A stretch of DNA of 64,000 nt from the NCBI RefSeq assembly GCF_003337435.1, contig NZ_QPJS01000002.1, forward strand, positions 434,001 to 498,000, in the 5' to 3' direction. Positions 49,452 to 57,818 of this stretch are shown piece by piece. The first letter of the stretch is position 1; every line of letters begins with the position of its first letter. The notes beneath the pieces were generated by a model. It made no database searches. It saw only the letters and a list, made by a program, of their open reading frames with translations, and was not told the origin of the DNA. A program made the translations under genes and the position numbers. The DNA is from Schleiferia thermophila (GTDB lineage Bacteria > Bacteroidota > Bacteroidia > Flavobacteriales > Schleiferiaceae).

Positions 49452-50477
49452 TTATCTTTGAGGTATTACTAAGCTTTGTCCCTCTGTTATCCTGTCAGAT
49501 TTCAACTGGTTAGCATATTTAAGTGCTTCTACAGTTGTGCCAAATTTTCTGGCTATAGCCGTCAGTGTGTCACCGCGCCTCACAATATATCTTGTAGAAT
49601 GAGTTGTAGATGATGGCTGTGGCATTTTCTTTTCTACAGGCGTAGGTGATTTGGTCAAATGAACGGCCAAATGAACCAGAAGAGGAAACCGGGCAGGGAC
49701 AATATCCGTTTTCAGGGAGGTATTGAGAAATTCGGTCTTTCGCAACTCTTCCCGGGACTCTATCCATTGCTCCAAGGAGAATGCGTATGGAAAAACCACG
49801 GTATCTACTTCGGACTTAGCCACAGCTCCCGGTTCTATTCCCGAAAAATATCTCAAGGCCAATTGAAAAGCTGTATAAGCATCGTAATGGACCTCTCTGG
49901 TTTCTTCTTCTTGAAACACTATCTGTTGAAGTTTCTGGTCTAAGTACTGAGGGTTCGAAATCTTAAAACTAAGACAGAGCAGGCTTTTGATGAGATCTCG
50001 CCTTTCGTCCACTAAAGCATCGAGCATCAATTGGCAATCAATGGCTTCTAAAATTGACAATTTGCAAGGCCCTGCCAGGTCATATTTATCCAAATAGTGT
50101 GTATAAAAACCTGTGAGCAGCGAGGCCAAAGCCAGCGCTGTATCGTTGATCTGGCGATGCTGAGCCTTAAAGAAAGCTATGGCCTGAACCTGGCGAGGGG
50201 AGTGTTTTCTGTAAAATCCCGCAGCATATTCGTTTTTGTAGTACCGGGTAAGTAGACCGGTAAGCTCTCGAGAAATGGCAGTTAACTCCGCATAATTTGT
50301 GGGTAAAACATCGGAATAAACAACGGCATATCGGGCTTCAATCCAGCGGGAAAAATCCTGCCCGCTACCTGTGAACATGGCACTCATCAGAATAGGCAGA
50401 AACAGAATTTGACTGAGGCCAATCCGTTTACTCCCCGGGTCCTTTGCGATTCCTGGTCCTTTTGTATTCAATGGCAT
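49452..50477 (-). CDS. LysM-domain exported protein
   Basis: 341 residues. The N-terminus has a hydrophobic export segment (GLSQILFLPILMSAMF, about 19-34) after an unusually long polar head; the ATG at 50477 overlaps the upstream gene by 50 bases. Residues about 40-235 are helical and unrecognised. The C-terminal 46 residues are a LysM peptidoglycan-binding module (YIVRRGDTLTAIARKFGT then LKYANQLKSDRITEGQSLVIP). Inferred: periplasmic or surface wall-binding protein. Last gene of a six-gene minus-strand run; ends 3 bases from the convergent barrel gene. Confidence 0.8.
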   Translation of the reverse strand: MPLNTKGPGIAKDPGSKRIGLSQILFLPILMSAMFTGSGQDFSRWIEARYAVVYSDVLPTNYAELTAISRELTGLLTRYYKNEYAAGFYRKHSPRQVQAIAFFKAQHRQINDTALALASLLTGFYTHYLDKYDLAGPCKLSILEAIDCQLMLDALVDERRDLIKSLLCLSFKISNPQYLDQKLQQIVFQEEETREVHYDAYTAFQLALRYFSGIEPGAVAKSEVDTVVFPYAFSLEQWIESREELRKTEFLNTSLKTDIVPARFPLLVHLAVHLTKSPTPVEKKMPQPSSTTHSTRYIVRRGDTLTAIARKFGTTVEALKYANQLKSDRITEGQSLVIPQR

Positions 50478-50694
50478 TGTCTAAGTGCACCCTGTATTTT
50501 ACGGCAGTACCTACGTAGCTGATGCCTGCATTTATCAACGAAAGGGCTACGGTACCTGTAAAAATCCACAAGAAGCTTTCACCCGTACTTTTTTGAAGAA
50601 TGGCCTCTCCGAGTAAGCTCAGACCTAGACCGTTGAGCATCAGCCCGGTGATGGCGTGGGTCAGCCATTTTTTTTTCAGTTTTTCCCGTATCAA
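50428..50694 (-). CDS. Small membrane protein, two predicted helices
   Basis: 88 residues, family not recognised. Helices at about 12-30 (THAITGLMLNGLGLSLLGEAI) and 40-62 (FLWIFTGTVALSLINAGISYVG), with basic ends, suggest an inner-membrane hairpin with both ends in the cytoplasm. Overlaps the DUF3078 gene by 4 bases and the LysM gene by 50, so it is embedded in the operon and very likely real. Confidence 0.7.
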   Translation of the reverse strand: MIREKLKKKWLTHAITGLMLNGLGLSLLGEAILQKSTGESFLWIFTGTVALSLINAGISYVGTAVKYRVHLDNAIEYKRTRNRKGPGE

Positions 50695-51656
50695 TTGGAT
50701 GATTTTTTGTTTGAAAACGAGTATGCAAAACCCAAGCCTAAAATTTGACGAAGCTGAAGTGCCGGTGCATTGGCCACTCCATCGCCACTTGTGTCTTTTA
50801 CCAGCACATCGTCATCATAAATCATTTGCAACTGAAAGTTTACCGACAGGTATTTGTAAATTTTAAACACAATAATGTTATCCCAGTTTACGTCAATGTT
50901 TTGAGGTCGGTCCAGATAGTTGGAGAAGAGATTGAGTCTGGAGAATATTTCAACATTTTCCTGTAACTTTTTTTTGAAGATCGCCTCAAAAAAAGCACCC
51001 ATTTCTGTTCTAAGGCCTCCGGTTGAAAACTGGGTAATGTTGGGTATGGTTTTGTCAAAAAACTGATTGCGCTCAAAGAGTGAATCGTCCAACACAAATG
51101 TTTGTTTTACCTGAATAGGTGAAATGTAAACAGACAAATCTTTGATACCAGTATTTGTCATACCAATTCCATAAGATAAATATGCCGGTGCCATAAAAGT
51201 AGATATACGGATGGAATCAGTGGGAGCTCTGAATCCATCGGCAAACTGAGTTCTGAAATTTACAAAAAGGGAAACATTCCATTTGGAGGCACCGATACTT
51301 TTGTCGAGCCTTGTGGTAAACTCGAGGCGGTCGTCTGTTTTTACGGTAAGATTTTCCTGAAAGTTGTAGCCCAGATTGGCTTCGAGCAGATTAAACCAAT
51401 TCCAACCGTTAAATTGCTTAATCGCACGCTGTCTGAGTACCCCACTTATATTGAAGTTGTTGTTCCCTCCCGCTGCCCAATTAGTAAGCGTGGTCTGTGC
51501 TATGGACAGATTGTATAGTCCATCAATCAGCCATTGCTCCGACGCATTTTCTGGCCTTCCTTTTTTGTCTACGGTTCTGAAAACATCTTCAATCTGCTGA
51601 CCAAAAGTAGTAAAGAATTGGTTTGTTAGAAATCCAATTAAGATTAAATTCTTCAT
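50691..51656 (-). CDS. DUF3078 outer-membrane protein
   Basis: 321 residues; signal peptide ends near FTTFGQQ. Recognisable DUF3078 features are LYNLSIAQTTLTNWAAGGNNNFNISGVLRQ (key words TTLTNWAAGG), WFNLLEANLGYNFQEN, and DDRLEFTTRLDKSIGASKWN, then paired strands ending YSFSNKKSS. The family is confined largely to Bacteroidota, predicted as a small barrel, with no known function. Four-base overlaps on both sides link it to the enoyl-CoA hydratase and the small membrane protein. Confidence 0.9.
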   Translation of the reverse strand: MKNLILIGFLTNQFFTTFGQQIEDVFRTVDKKGRPENASEQWLIDGLYNLSIAQTTLTNWAAGGNNNFNISGVLRQRAIKQFNGWNWFNLLEANLGYNFQENLTVKTDDRLEFTTRLDKSIGASKWNVSLFVNFRTQFADGFRAPTDSIRISTFMAPAYLSYGIGMTNTGIKDLSVYISPIQVKQTFVLDDSLFERNQFFDKTIPNITQFSTGGLRTEMGAFFEAIFKKKLQENVEIFSRLNLFSNYLDRPQNIDVNWDNIIVFKIYKYLSVNFQLQMIYDDDVLVKDTSGDGVANAPALQLRQILGLGFAYSFSNKKSSN

Positions 51657-52411
51657 TGTTTGTTTTTGAATTTTACTATAAATGCTTTCGTGAAATCACT
51701 TAATACCAACTTTCCGCTTATCTCTGCTCTTTGAAGTAATAGGGTGTCCCAGTCTTCGGTATTTTGCCAAAAGATTTTTTTGAGTTCTGCAAGTGCTTCT
51801 GGATTGTATTCTACCAGCTGCCCAGCCAGTTCGTCTATTTTTTGATCCAGTTCGGAAATGGATTCAGCCAGATATTGAAAAATACCTTTCTGAAATGCCC
51901 ATTGAGCGGATTTCCATTCAGCAGGCTGAAGGGCTAATTCTACAAAAGCAGCTCTTCCTGCCTTTCGTTCAATGGCCGGCCCTACTACAAAAGGACCAAT
52001 ACCTACGGCCAGCTCAGACAATTTTATTGAAGAATGTACGGTTCCAAGAGTGTAGTCACACGCACAGGCCAATCCGATTCCACCACCTACTGATTTGCCG
52101 TGTATTCTGCCAATGATGATTTGAGGGGCTTTTCTCATGGCGTTTATGACCTTGGCAAAACCGGAAAAAAACTTTTTGCCTTCTTCCAAATTGCTGATTT
52201 GAATGAGTTCATCAAAACTGGCTCCTCCGCAAAAAGCTTTTTCTCCTCCGCTTTTCAAGATAACCACGCTTACATCTGATAACTGCTGAAGATCTTCAAA
52301 TCTTGAAGTCAAATCCTCTAGCATTGCAGAGGGCAGTGAGTTGCCAGCCGGGTTGAAGAATTCGATTTCTGCAATTTTACCCCGGTTGATTAGGCGTACA
52401 TAAGAGCTCAT
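51653..52411 (-). CDS. Enoyl-CoA hydratase/isomerase family protein
   Basis: 252 residues, crotonase fold. Seen: VSVVILKSGGEKAFCGGASFDEL (oxyanion-hole strand with CGGASFDE), IIGRIHGKSVGGGIGLACACDYTLG with the second oxyanion Gly, and SSIKLSELAVGIGPFVVGPAIERKAG. Family members hydrate or isomerise acyl-CoA thioesters; the position of the usual catalytic Glu pair is only partly clear (ELAVGIGP retains one). It could serve phenylacetate ring-product oxidation (PaaF/PaaG) given PaaZ nearby, or another acyl-CoA route. Sits 15 bases after the HemD gene. Confidence 0.88.
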   Translation of the reverse strand: MSSYVRLINRGKIAEIEFFNPAGNSLPSAMLEDLTSRFEDLQQLSDVSVVILKSGGEKAFCGGASFDELIQISNLEEGKKFFSGFAKVINAMRKAPQIIIGRIHGKSVGGGIGLACACDYTLGTVHSSIKLSELAVGIGPFVVGPAIERKAGRAAFVELALQPAEWKSAQWAFQKGIFQYLAESISELDQKIDELAGQLVEYNPEALAELKKIFWQNTEDWDTLLLQRAEISGKLVLSDFTKAFIVKFKNKQ

Positions 52412-52426
52412 CTTCAGTAGTTGCGA

Positions 52427-53176
52427 TTACTTCCCTTTGTTGGTTTTTTTAATGAAATCTTCGAGAGCCATAGCCATGCTTGGATGCTCGGGTGTGGGTG
52501 CCGGAATGTCTAACCTGAGACCTCGGTCCCGGATTGCTTTCTGGGTAGTAGTTCCAAATCCGGCAATTTTCTTTTCGTTTTGCTGAAAATCAGGGAAGTT
52601 TTCAAACAGTGATTGGATGCCTTGTGGAGAAAAGAACACCAATACATCATAGGTCACGTCTTTTAAGTCCGACAGGTCAGATGAAACTGTTTTGTACAGA
52701 ATGGCTCTTTTATAATCGATTTTGGCACCTTCCAGAATGGTAGGAATCTCAGGCTTGAGAATATCTGAAGACGGAAGTAGGTATTTATCTTCTTTGTGCT
52801 TCTTCATCATCGGAAGCAAATCCCCCACTGAGTTTTTTCCAAAATAAATTTTTCTCTTGCGATATGTGACGTACTTTTGAAGGTAGTGCGCTATACTTTC
52901 TGTCACACAAAAATACTTCAGGTTGTCGGGGATGGAATATCTGCACTCCTCCGCAATGCGGAAAAAATGATCTACAGCATTCTTGCTGGTAAAAATAATC
53001 GATTGGTAGTCTGCCAGGTTAATCTTTGATCTCCTAAACTCAGTAATATCTACTCCCTTTACTTCGATAAAAGGTCTGAAATCAACTTTTACTTTGTACT
53101 TTTCAGCCAGGTCTTTAAAAGGGGAGGGTTCATTTCCCGGGTCCGGCTGCGAAATGAGTATGCTTTTAATTTTCAA
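52427..53176 (-). CDS. hemD: Uroporphyrinogen-III synthase, second HemD
   Basis: 249 residues. ILISQPDPGNEPSPFKDLAEKY opens like Bacteroidota HemD proteins, followed by DYQSIIFTSKNAVDHFFRI, FCVTESIAHYLQKYVTYRK, LLPSSDILKPEIP, the hinge RAILYKTVSS and FFSPQGIQSLFENFP, ending FGTTTQKAIRDRGL. The pairing with a DUF4271 gene immediately upstream is the usual Bacteroidota arrangement, so this copy is the better candidate for heme-pathway HemD. The first copy (6428-7114) is clearly different in sequence. Confidence 0.85.
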   Translation of the reverse strand: MKIKSILISQPDPGNEPSPFKDLAEKYKVKVDFRPFIEVKGVDITEFRRSKINLADYQSIIFTSKNAVDHFFRIAEECRYSIPDNLKYFCVTESIAHYLQKYVTYRKRKIYFGKNSVGDLLPMMKKHKEDKYLLPSSDILKPEIPTILEGAKIDYKRAILYKTVSSDLSDLKDVTYDVLVFFSPQGIQSLFENFPDFQQNEKKIAGFGTTTQKAIRDRGLRLDIPAPTPEHPSMAMALEDFIKKTNKGK

Positions 53177-53196
53177 TGCTGTAAATATTTACAATT

Positions 53197-53895
53197 CTAC
53201 ACCTTATTGCTGAGCCAGGCGGTAATCCAGACGACAGGTAATATTTCGACGCTGCAAAGGTAAATCAAAATAAACATCGCTGATAACCTTGAGAACTTTC
53301 CCATAAACCAGGCAAGTTTTGCCAGATTAAACAAATAAAATACGGTGCTCAACGCAAGTGCAATCCAAACAATTACTGAGACACTATCCATCGTATAATA
53401 GCCAATGAAAAGCAAAGGCAAAAGGAATATACCTATAAATGAATTGCTGATTTCAAAATTTTTAGTAAACAATGAAGCATATACTGAAGAAGTGAACAGC
53501 GATAGAAATACCTGATGCATCAGGTGCTTGCTGACAAGTAAAATGAGTAACCCCAGAAATAATTTCACAAAGCTGAAAAAATTAAGTCCAAAACCGACTG
53601 TTCCGAAGAAAATATTCAAGATAAGAAGAATACTTATAGTGAATGTAATCAAATAGTTAAAATATAGTATTGCAAAATTTTGAAGGTGAATTCTGTTTAC
53701 GTCTTCCTGGACCTTTTCCAGATCAAATTCGTAAAAAATCTTGAAATAAAAGCCAATACTTTTTTCAGTCAGCACCTTTTGGATAGCAAGAAGCACAAAT
53801 CCGGCAGCACAGATATAAAAATACCAATCGCCGTGGGATGGATTAACCTGGTTCACGCCGGCAAATGTATAAAGACTACCAACGCCCATAATCAT
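53197..53895 (-). CDS. DUF4271 integral membrane protein
   Basis: 232 residues from ATG 53895; ATG 53889 is two codons further in, and a TTG at 53928 would leave only 4 bases to the divergent paaZ start. Six to seven hydrophobic helices are visible (for instance FYICAAGFVLLAIQKVL, YLITFTISILLILNIF, LFLGLLILLV, IYLCSVEILPVVWITAW). DUF4271 occurs almost only in Bacteroidota, usually next to hemD; function unknown. First gene of the six-gene minus-strand operon. Confidence 0.88.
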   Translation of the reverse strand: MIMGVGSLYTFAGVNQVNPSHGDWYFYICAAGFVLLAIQKVLTEKSIGFYFKIFYEFDLEKVQEDVNRIHLQNFAILYFNYLITFTISILLILNIFFGTVGFGLNFFSFVKLFLGLLILLVSKHLMHQVFLSLFTSSVYASLFTKNFEISNSFIGIFLLPLLFIGYYTMDSVSVIVWIALALSTVFYLFNLAKLAWFMGKFSRLSAMFILIYLCSVEILPVVWITAWLSNKV

Positions 53896-53932
53896 TGAAT
53901 CTTCTATATTTTCACAGCCAAAATCCAACGGA

Positions 53933-55981
53933 ATGAGAAAAGTTGAAAATTATGTAATGGGGCAATGGATATCATGCCCTGATGTGGAATATGTGGCGCG
54001 AAATGCTGTGACAGGTGAACCTATCGCGGAAGTCTCCTCGGTCGGACTTGATTATGCATCCATACTCGAATACGGAAGGAAAAAGGGTGGTACTGCACTT
54101 CGAAAGATGACTTTCAGGGAAAGAGGTCAGATGCTCAAAAACCTTGCATTGTACCTTACTGAGCGCAAAGAAGTTTTCTACGAACTCAGCTATGCCACCG
54201 GTGCAACCCGGTCTGATTCCTGGATTGACATAGAGGGTGGAATTGGCAATTTGTTCTCATATGCCAGCCTTCGCAGGCAATTTCCGGATAAACCTTTTCA
54301 TGTAGATGGTCAGACCGTTCATCTTTCAAAAGGTGGCTCATTTATAGGGCACCACATCATGGTGCCTAAAAGAGGAATCGCTGTGCACATCAATGCTTTC
54401 AACTTTCCGGTATGGGGCATGCTGGAGAAAATAGCGGTCAATCTGCTAGCCGGAATGCCGGCCGTTGTCAAACCTAGTGAATACACCAGCTACCTGACTG
54501 AGCTGGTAGTGCGACATATTGTCGATTCACAAATTCTGCCCGAGGGATCTTTACAGTTGGTCACGGGGCCTGGAAGGGGTATTCTGGACCCGGTCCGAAA
54601 CGGCGACGTAGTCACTTTTACAGGTTCAGCTGCTACAGGTAAAAAACTCAAGGCTCTGCCTCATCTGCTGGAAGAATCAGTGCCCTTCAACCTTGAGGCG
54701 GATTCGCTTAATGCTTCAGTACTCGGAGAAACCGTAACGCCCAATGACCCTGAATTTGACCTCTTCATCAAAGAAATCCACCGCGAAATCACAGTAAAAG
54801 CCGGACAAAAATGTACGGCTGTGCGAAGAATAATAGTGCCTGAACATCTGATGGAAGCAGTGGAGAAAGCCCTGGCAGACAGACTGCGCTCTACGCGAAT
54901 GGGAAATCCCAGGGCAGAGGGAGTACGAATGGGAGCACTTGCAACCCACATACAAAGAGAAAGACTACAGAAACATCTCGAGGTGCTAGCTGACGAAATG
55001 GATGTGGTCTTTGACGGTGATCGCGAAATGGAACTCATAGAGGCCGATATGGAAAGAGGCGCTTTTGTTGCACCAAAAATTTTCCGCAATTCGGATCCCT
55101 TCCGAAAAACTGCTGTCCATGAAGTAGAACCTTTTGGACCGGTTTCGACCATTATGCCCTACAAATCCTTAGAAGAGGCCGTGGAATTGGTAGCTATGGG
55201 AAAAGGTTCGCTGGTGACATCCATCGTTACCAACGACGATCGGGAAGCCTCTTACTTTACCCTTGAAGCAGCTCATTTAAATGGCCGAATACTCGTGCTC
55301 AACCGCCGGTGTGCCAAGGAAAGCACCGGACACGGTTCCCCAATGCCCATGCTCACACATGGAGGGCCCGGAAGAGCCGGAGGTGGCGAAGAAATGGGCG
55401 GAATTCGCGGAGTGTATCACTACCTGCAGCGCACTGCCATACAAGGACATCCGGATACCATCACTGAAATAACCCAAATATATCAACCCGGTGCCAGCAG
55501 ACCTGAGGCCGTTCCGCACCTTTTCAGACAATATTTTGAAGACCTGAAAATAGGCGATACGGTATATACCCACAAACATACCGTCACAGAGGCTGACATT
55601 GTAAATTTTGCCAATCTGAGCGGGGACAACTTTTACGCTCATATGGACGCTACTTCACTGGAAGGTACTCTCTTCGAACGAAGGGTTGCACATGGATACT
55701 TTGTTTTATCAAAGGCTGCAGGCCTCTTTGTAGATCCAAAAAAAGGTCCTGTGCTCCTGAACTATGGCATCGAAGAGTGCAGATTCACCAAGCCGGTGTA
55801 TCCCGGAGCTACCATTGGCGTAAAACTAACCGTGAAAGAAAAAATCAGTCAGGAAAAACGTAGTCCCGACGACATCGCACGAGGCATCGTAAAATTTTAC
55901 GTGGATGTGTATGATGAAACTGGCGATACCGTGGCCGCAGCCACCATTCTTACCATGGTGAAAAAGAGAAATCAAGAGTAA
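53933..55981 (+). CDS. paaZ: Phenylacetate degradation bifunctional protein PaaZ (aldehyde dehydrogenase/ring-opening hydrolase)
   Basis: 682 residues. PaaZ opens oxepin-CoA and oxidises the resulting aldehyde in the aerobic phenylacetyl-CoA pathway. N-terminal aldehyde dehydrogenase domain (about 1-520): [13 protein letters not shown], catalytic Glu255 in [10 protein letters not shown] and Cys294 in [12 protein letters not shown], nearly the same numbering as the E. coli enzyme. C-terminal MaoC-like hydratase (about 540-682): [22 protein letters not shown] and the Asp565/His570 pair in [11 protein letters not shown]. All catalytic residues are intact. No paaABCDE, paaK or paaG cluster is within the window. 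It diverges from the DUF4271 operon across about 37 bases. Confidence 0.96.
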   Translation: MRKVENYVMGQWISCPDVEYVARNAVTGEPIAEVSSVGLDYASILEYGRKKGGTALRKMTFRERGQMLKNLALYLTERKEVFYELSYATGATRSDSWIDIEGGIGNLFSYASLRRQFPDKPFHVDGQTVHLSKGGSFIGHHIMVPKRGIAVHINAFNFPVWGMLEKIAVNLLAGMPAVVKPSEYTSYLTELVVRHIVDSQILPEGSLQLVTGPGRGILDPVRNGDVVTFTGSAATGKKLKALPHLLEESVPFNLEADSLNASVLGETVTPNDPEFDLFIKEIHREITVKAGQKCTAVRRIIVPEHLMEAVEKALADRLRSTRMGNPRAEGVRMGALATHIQRERLQKHLEVLADEMDVVFDGDREMELIEADMERGAFVAPKIFRNSDPFRKTAVHEVEPFGPVSTIMPYKSLEEAVELVAMGKGSLVTSIVTNDDREASYFTLEAAHLNGRILVLNRRCAKESTGHGSPMPMLTHGGPGRAGGGEEMGGIRGVYHYLQRTAIQGHPDTITEITQIYQPGASRPEAVPHLFRQYFEDLKIGDTVYTHKHTVTEADIVNFANLSGDNFYAHMDATSLEGTLFERRVAHGYFVLSKAAGLFVDPKKGPVLLNYGIEECRFTKPVYPGATIGVKLTVKEKISQEKRSPDDIARGIVKFYVDVYDETGDTVAAATILTMVKKRNQE

Positions 55982-56588
55982 TCCAATACTTGATCAACAG
56001 AATTTTGAAAATGAATTTGCGAAAGGGTCGCCTTCTCAACTTGTGAAGGCGACTTTTTATCCAATTTCCTGCATTGTGCGCTTTAATCCGGTGTTTCACA
56101 ATTTTTGGACGTTTAACAGCCCGAGACTGATACTGCATTCAGAGGAATTTCGCAAATAGATACAGCGGCAAAACAGATTTATGCTCATCAGGCAAGCCCA
56201 GTCAGCCCTACAAAGAAAAAATCAGGAGTTTCTCTTTGAGATACTTACCAAAACAAAATCGTACGGGACAAAATGCTATCTCATCCAATGTCGCTACATA
56301 GAATTTTTCTGTCAATATATCAAATCCTTACTTCTGTATTCATGTGTGAAGAATTTATTCAAAAGGAGCCGGAGAATTCACTTTTAGCATGGGGTCCTGA
56401 TAAGAAGCTTCTGATGCTCGTCAGCGATGGTTAAATTTCAGTGGCAGACAGCTAAAGCACAAAAAGCACAATTTTTTGAAGAAATACATGCGATATAAAA
56501 ACTTTCAGATGAGTGCGGGAAAATTTGCATCGGCAGTAGTAAATGTCCATTTTACTTTGTGCCCATAATTGTTGAATAGACACAAACG
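55982..56588. other. Gene-poor gap, 607 bases
   Basis: Holds the paaZ terminator. A 68-codon open frame at 56181-56387 (plus) has no recognisable features and is probably chance. A TACTTTG near 56553 could be the -7 box of the next gene (28 bases before its ATG) with TTTG at 56524 too far upstream for a standard promoter. Confidence 0.5.
56027..56058 (+). terminator. Terminator of paaZ
   Basis: GTCGCCTTC (56027-56035) pairs with GAAGGCGAC (56045-56053) over 9 bases, followed by five T. Confidence 0.85.
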
Positions 56589-57761
56589 ATGAACATAATA
56601 CTCAAAGACGGCCCGGAATCCGACCACTTAAAACCCTTTACCTTCACGAGGCCTGTATCAGAACTTAGAATCGGAATACTTACCATAGCCGAAAAATATC
56701 AGAAACGCGGATTTGATGTGTCATACCTTACATCCAACTATTTGTCGGCTAAGTATCCTTTGGTCAAAAAGCCAGTAAGTGTACTTGTATCGGCCAATGT
56801 GTGTCCTACCGATGCATTTGTACAGGCGATAGCAGATCTCAAACCAGGAGAAGGGATTAGGCACCAGGGAAATTTGATTGCCAGCTGCATAGAAATTGAT
56901 CCCGAAGCAGAAATGCCAGAGCCAGGCTCGGTACACTCAAAGAAAGAGTTTAAAGACCATCTTACCTCAATCGAAAAGCTATGGCATATCTTTCAGTACA
57001 ATGGTACGGAACTTCAAAACGACTTTAACCTCATTACAAAAGGAAGGACTTCAGCCGAGCTCAGTCCGACCAATAAAATTATAGGGGACAACATATTTGT
57101 TGAGGAAGGAGTATGGGCCGAATGTGCTGTATTCAACACCAAAACAGGTCCAATTTATATCGGTAAGGATGCGACGGTGATGGAAGGGGCAACTGTGCGC
57201 GGAGCACTTGCCCTGTGTGAACATTCCCAGCTTAACATGGGGGCAAAGATTTACGGCCCTACCACAGTAGGTCCATATTGTAAGGTTGGTGGGGAGGTGA
57301 ATAATTCCGTTTTATTTGGATACTCCAACAAAGGCCATGAAGGTTTCCTTGGCAACAGTGTGCTTGGCGAATGGTGCAACATAGGGGCCGACTCCAACAA
57401 CAGCAACCTAAAAAACAATTACGAAGAAGTAAAACTCTGGAACTACGCCACAGGTAGTTTTGAGCGTACCGGCCTTCAATTTTGTGGTCTTTTTATGGGC
57501 GACCACTCAAAGTGCGGCATCAATACAATGTTTAATACCGGTACAGTAGTAGGAGTAAGTGCAAATATCTTCGGCTCAGGATTTCCAAGAAATTTCATAC
57601 CTTCCTTTTCATGGGGTGGTGCGCAAGGTCTTACCACTTACAAACTCGAAAAAGCCCTGGAAACTGCCTCTCGAGTCATGGCTAGAAGAGGAAAAACCCT
57701 CAATCCGATAGAATCCGACATATTGACACATGTATATGAGCAGACAAAAGAGTATCGATGA
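56589..57761 (+). CDS. GlmU-like sugar nucleotidyltransferase/acetyltransferase (alternative Bacteroidota form)
   Basis: 390 residues. Begins MNIILKDGPESDHLKPFTFTRPVSELRIGILTI; the words LKPFTFTRPVSELRIGI are the hallmark of the alternative GlmU family (TIGR03991) thought to make UDP-GlcNAc in Bacteroidota. The N-terminal part replaces the standard GlmU pyrophosphorylase motif; from about 165 a left-handed beta-helix follows (AECAVFNTKTGPIYIGKDATVMEGATVRG, GAKIYGPTTVGPYCKVGGEVNNSVLFGYSNKGHEGFLGNS, cited by key words IYIGKDATVM and GHEGFLGNS). Inferred role: activation of GlcNAc-1-P for peptidoglycan and glycans. Directly upstream of lon. Confidence 0.88.
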   Translation: MNIILKDGPESDHLKPFTFTRPVSELRIGILTIAEKYQKRGFDVSYLTSNYLSAKYPLVKKPVSVLVSANVCPTDAFVQAIADLKPGEGIRHQGNLIASCIEIDPEAEMPEPGSVHSKKEFKDHLTSIEKLWHIFQYNGTELQNDFNLITKGRTSAELSPTNKIIGDNIFVEEGVWAECAVFNTKTGPIYIGKDATVMEGATVRGALALCEHSQLNMGAKIYGPTTVGPYCKVGGEVNNSVLFGYSNKGHEGFLGNSVLGEWCNIGADSNNSNLKNNYEEVKLWNYATGSFERTGLQFCGLFMGDHSKCGINTMFNTGTVVGVSANIFGSGFPRNFIPSFSWGGAQGLTTYKLEKALETASRVMARRGKTLNPIESDILTHVYEQTKEYR

Positions 57762-57818
57762 ATTGGCTTGCTAATTGCGCACATGAATACCCCTTGAGCA
57801 AATTTTGAAGATAACAGC

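Noticed and set aside
56181-56387. 68-codon plus-strand frame between paaZ and the GlmU-like gene
   Set aside because: No promoter, no recognisable feature and no coupling with neighbours; kept only as a remark in the gap entry.
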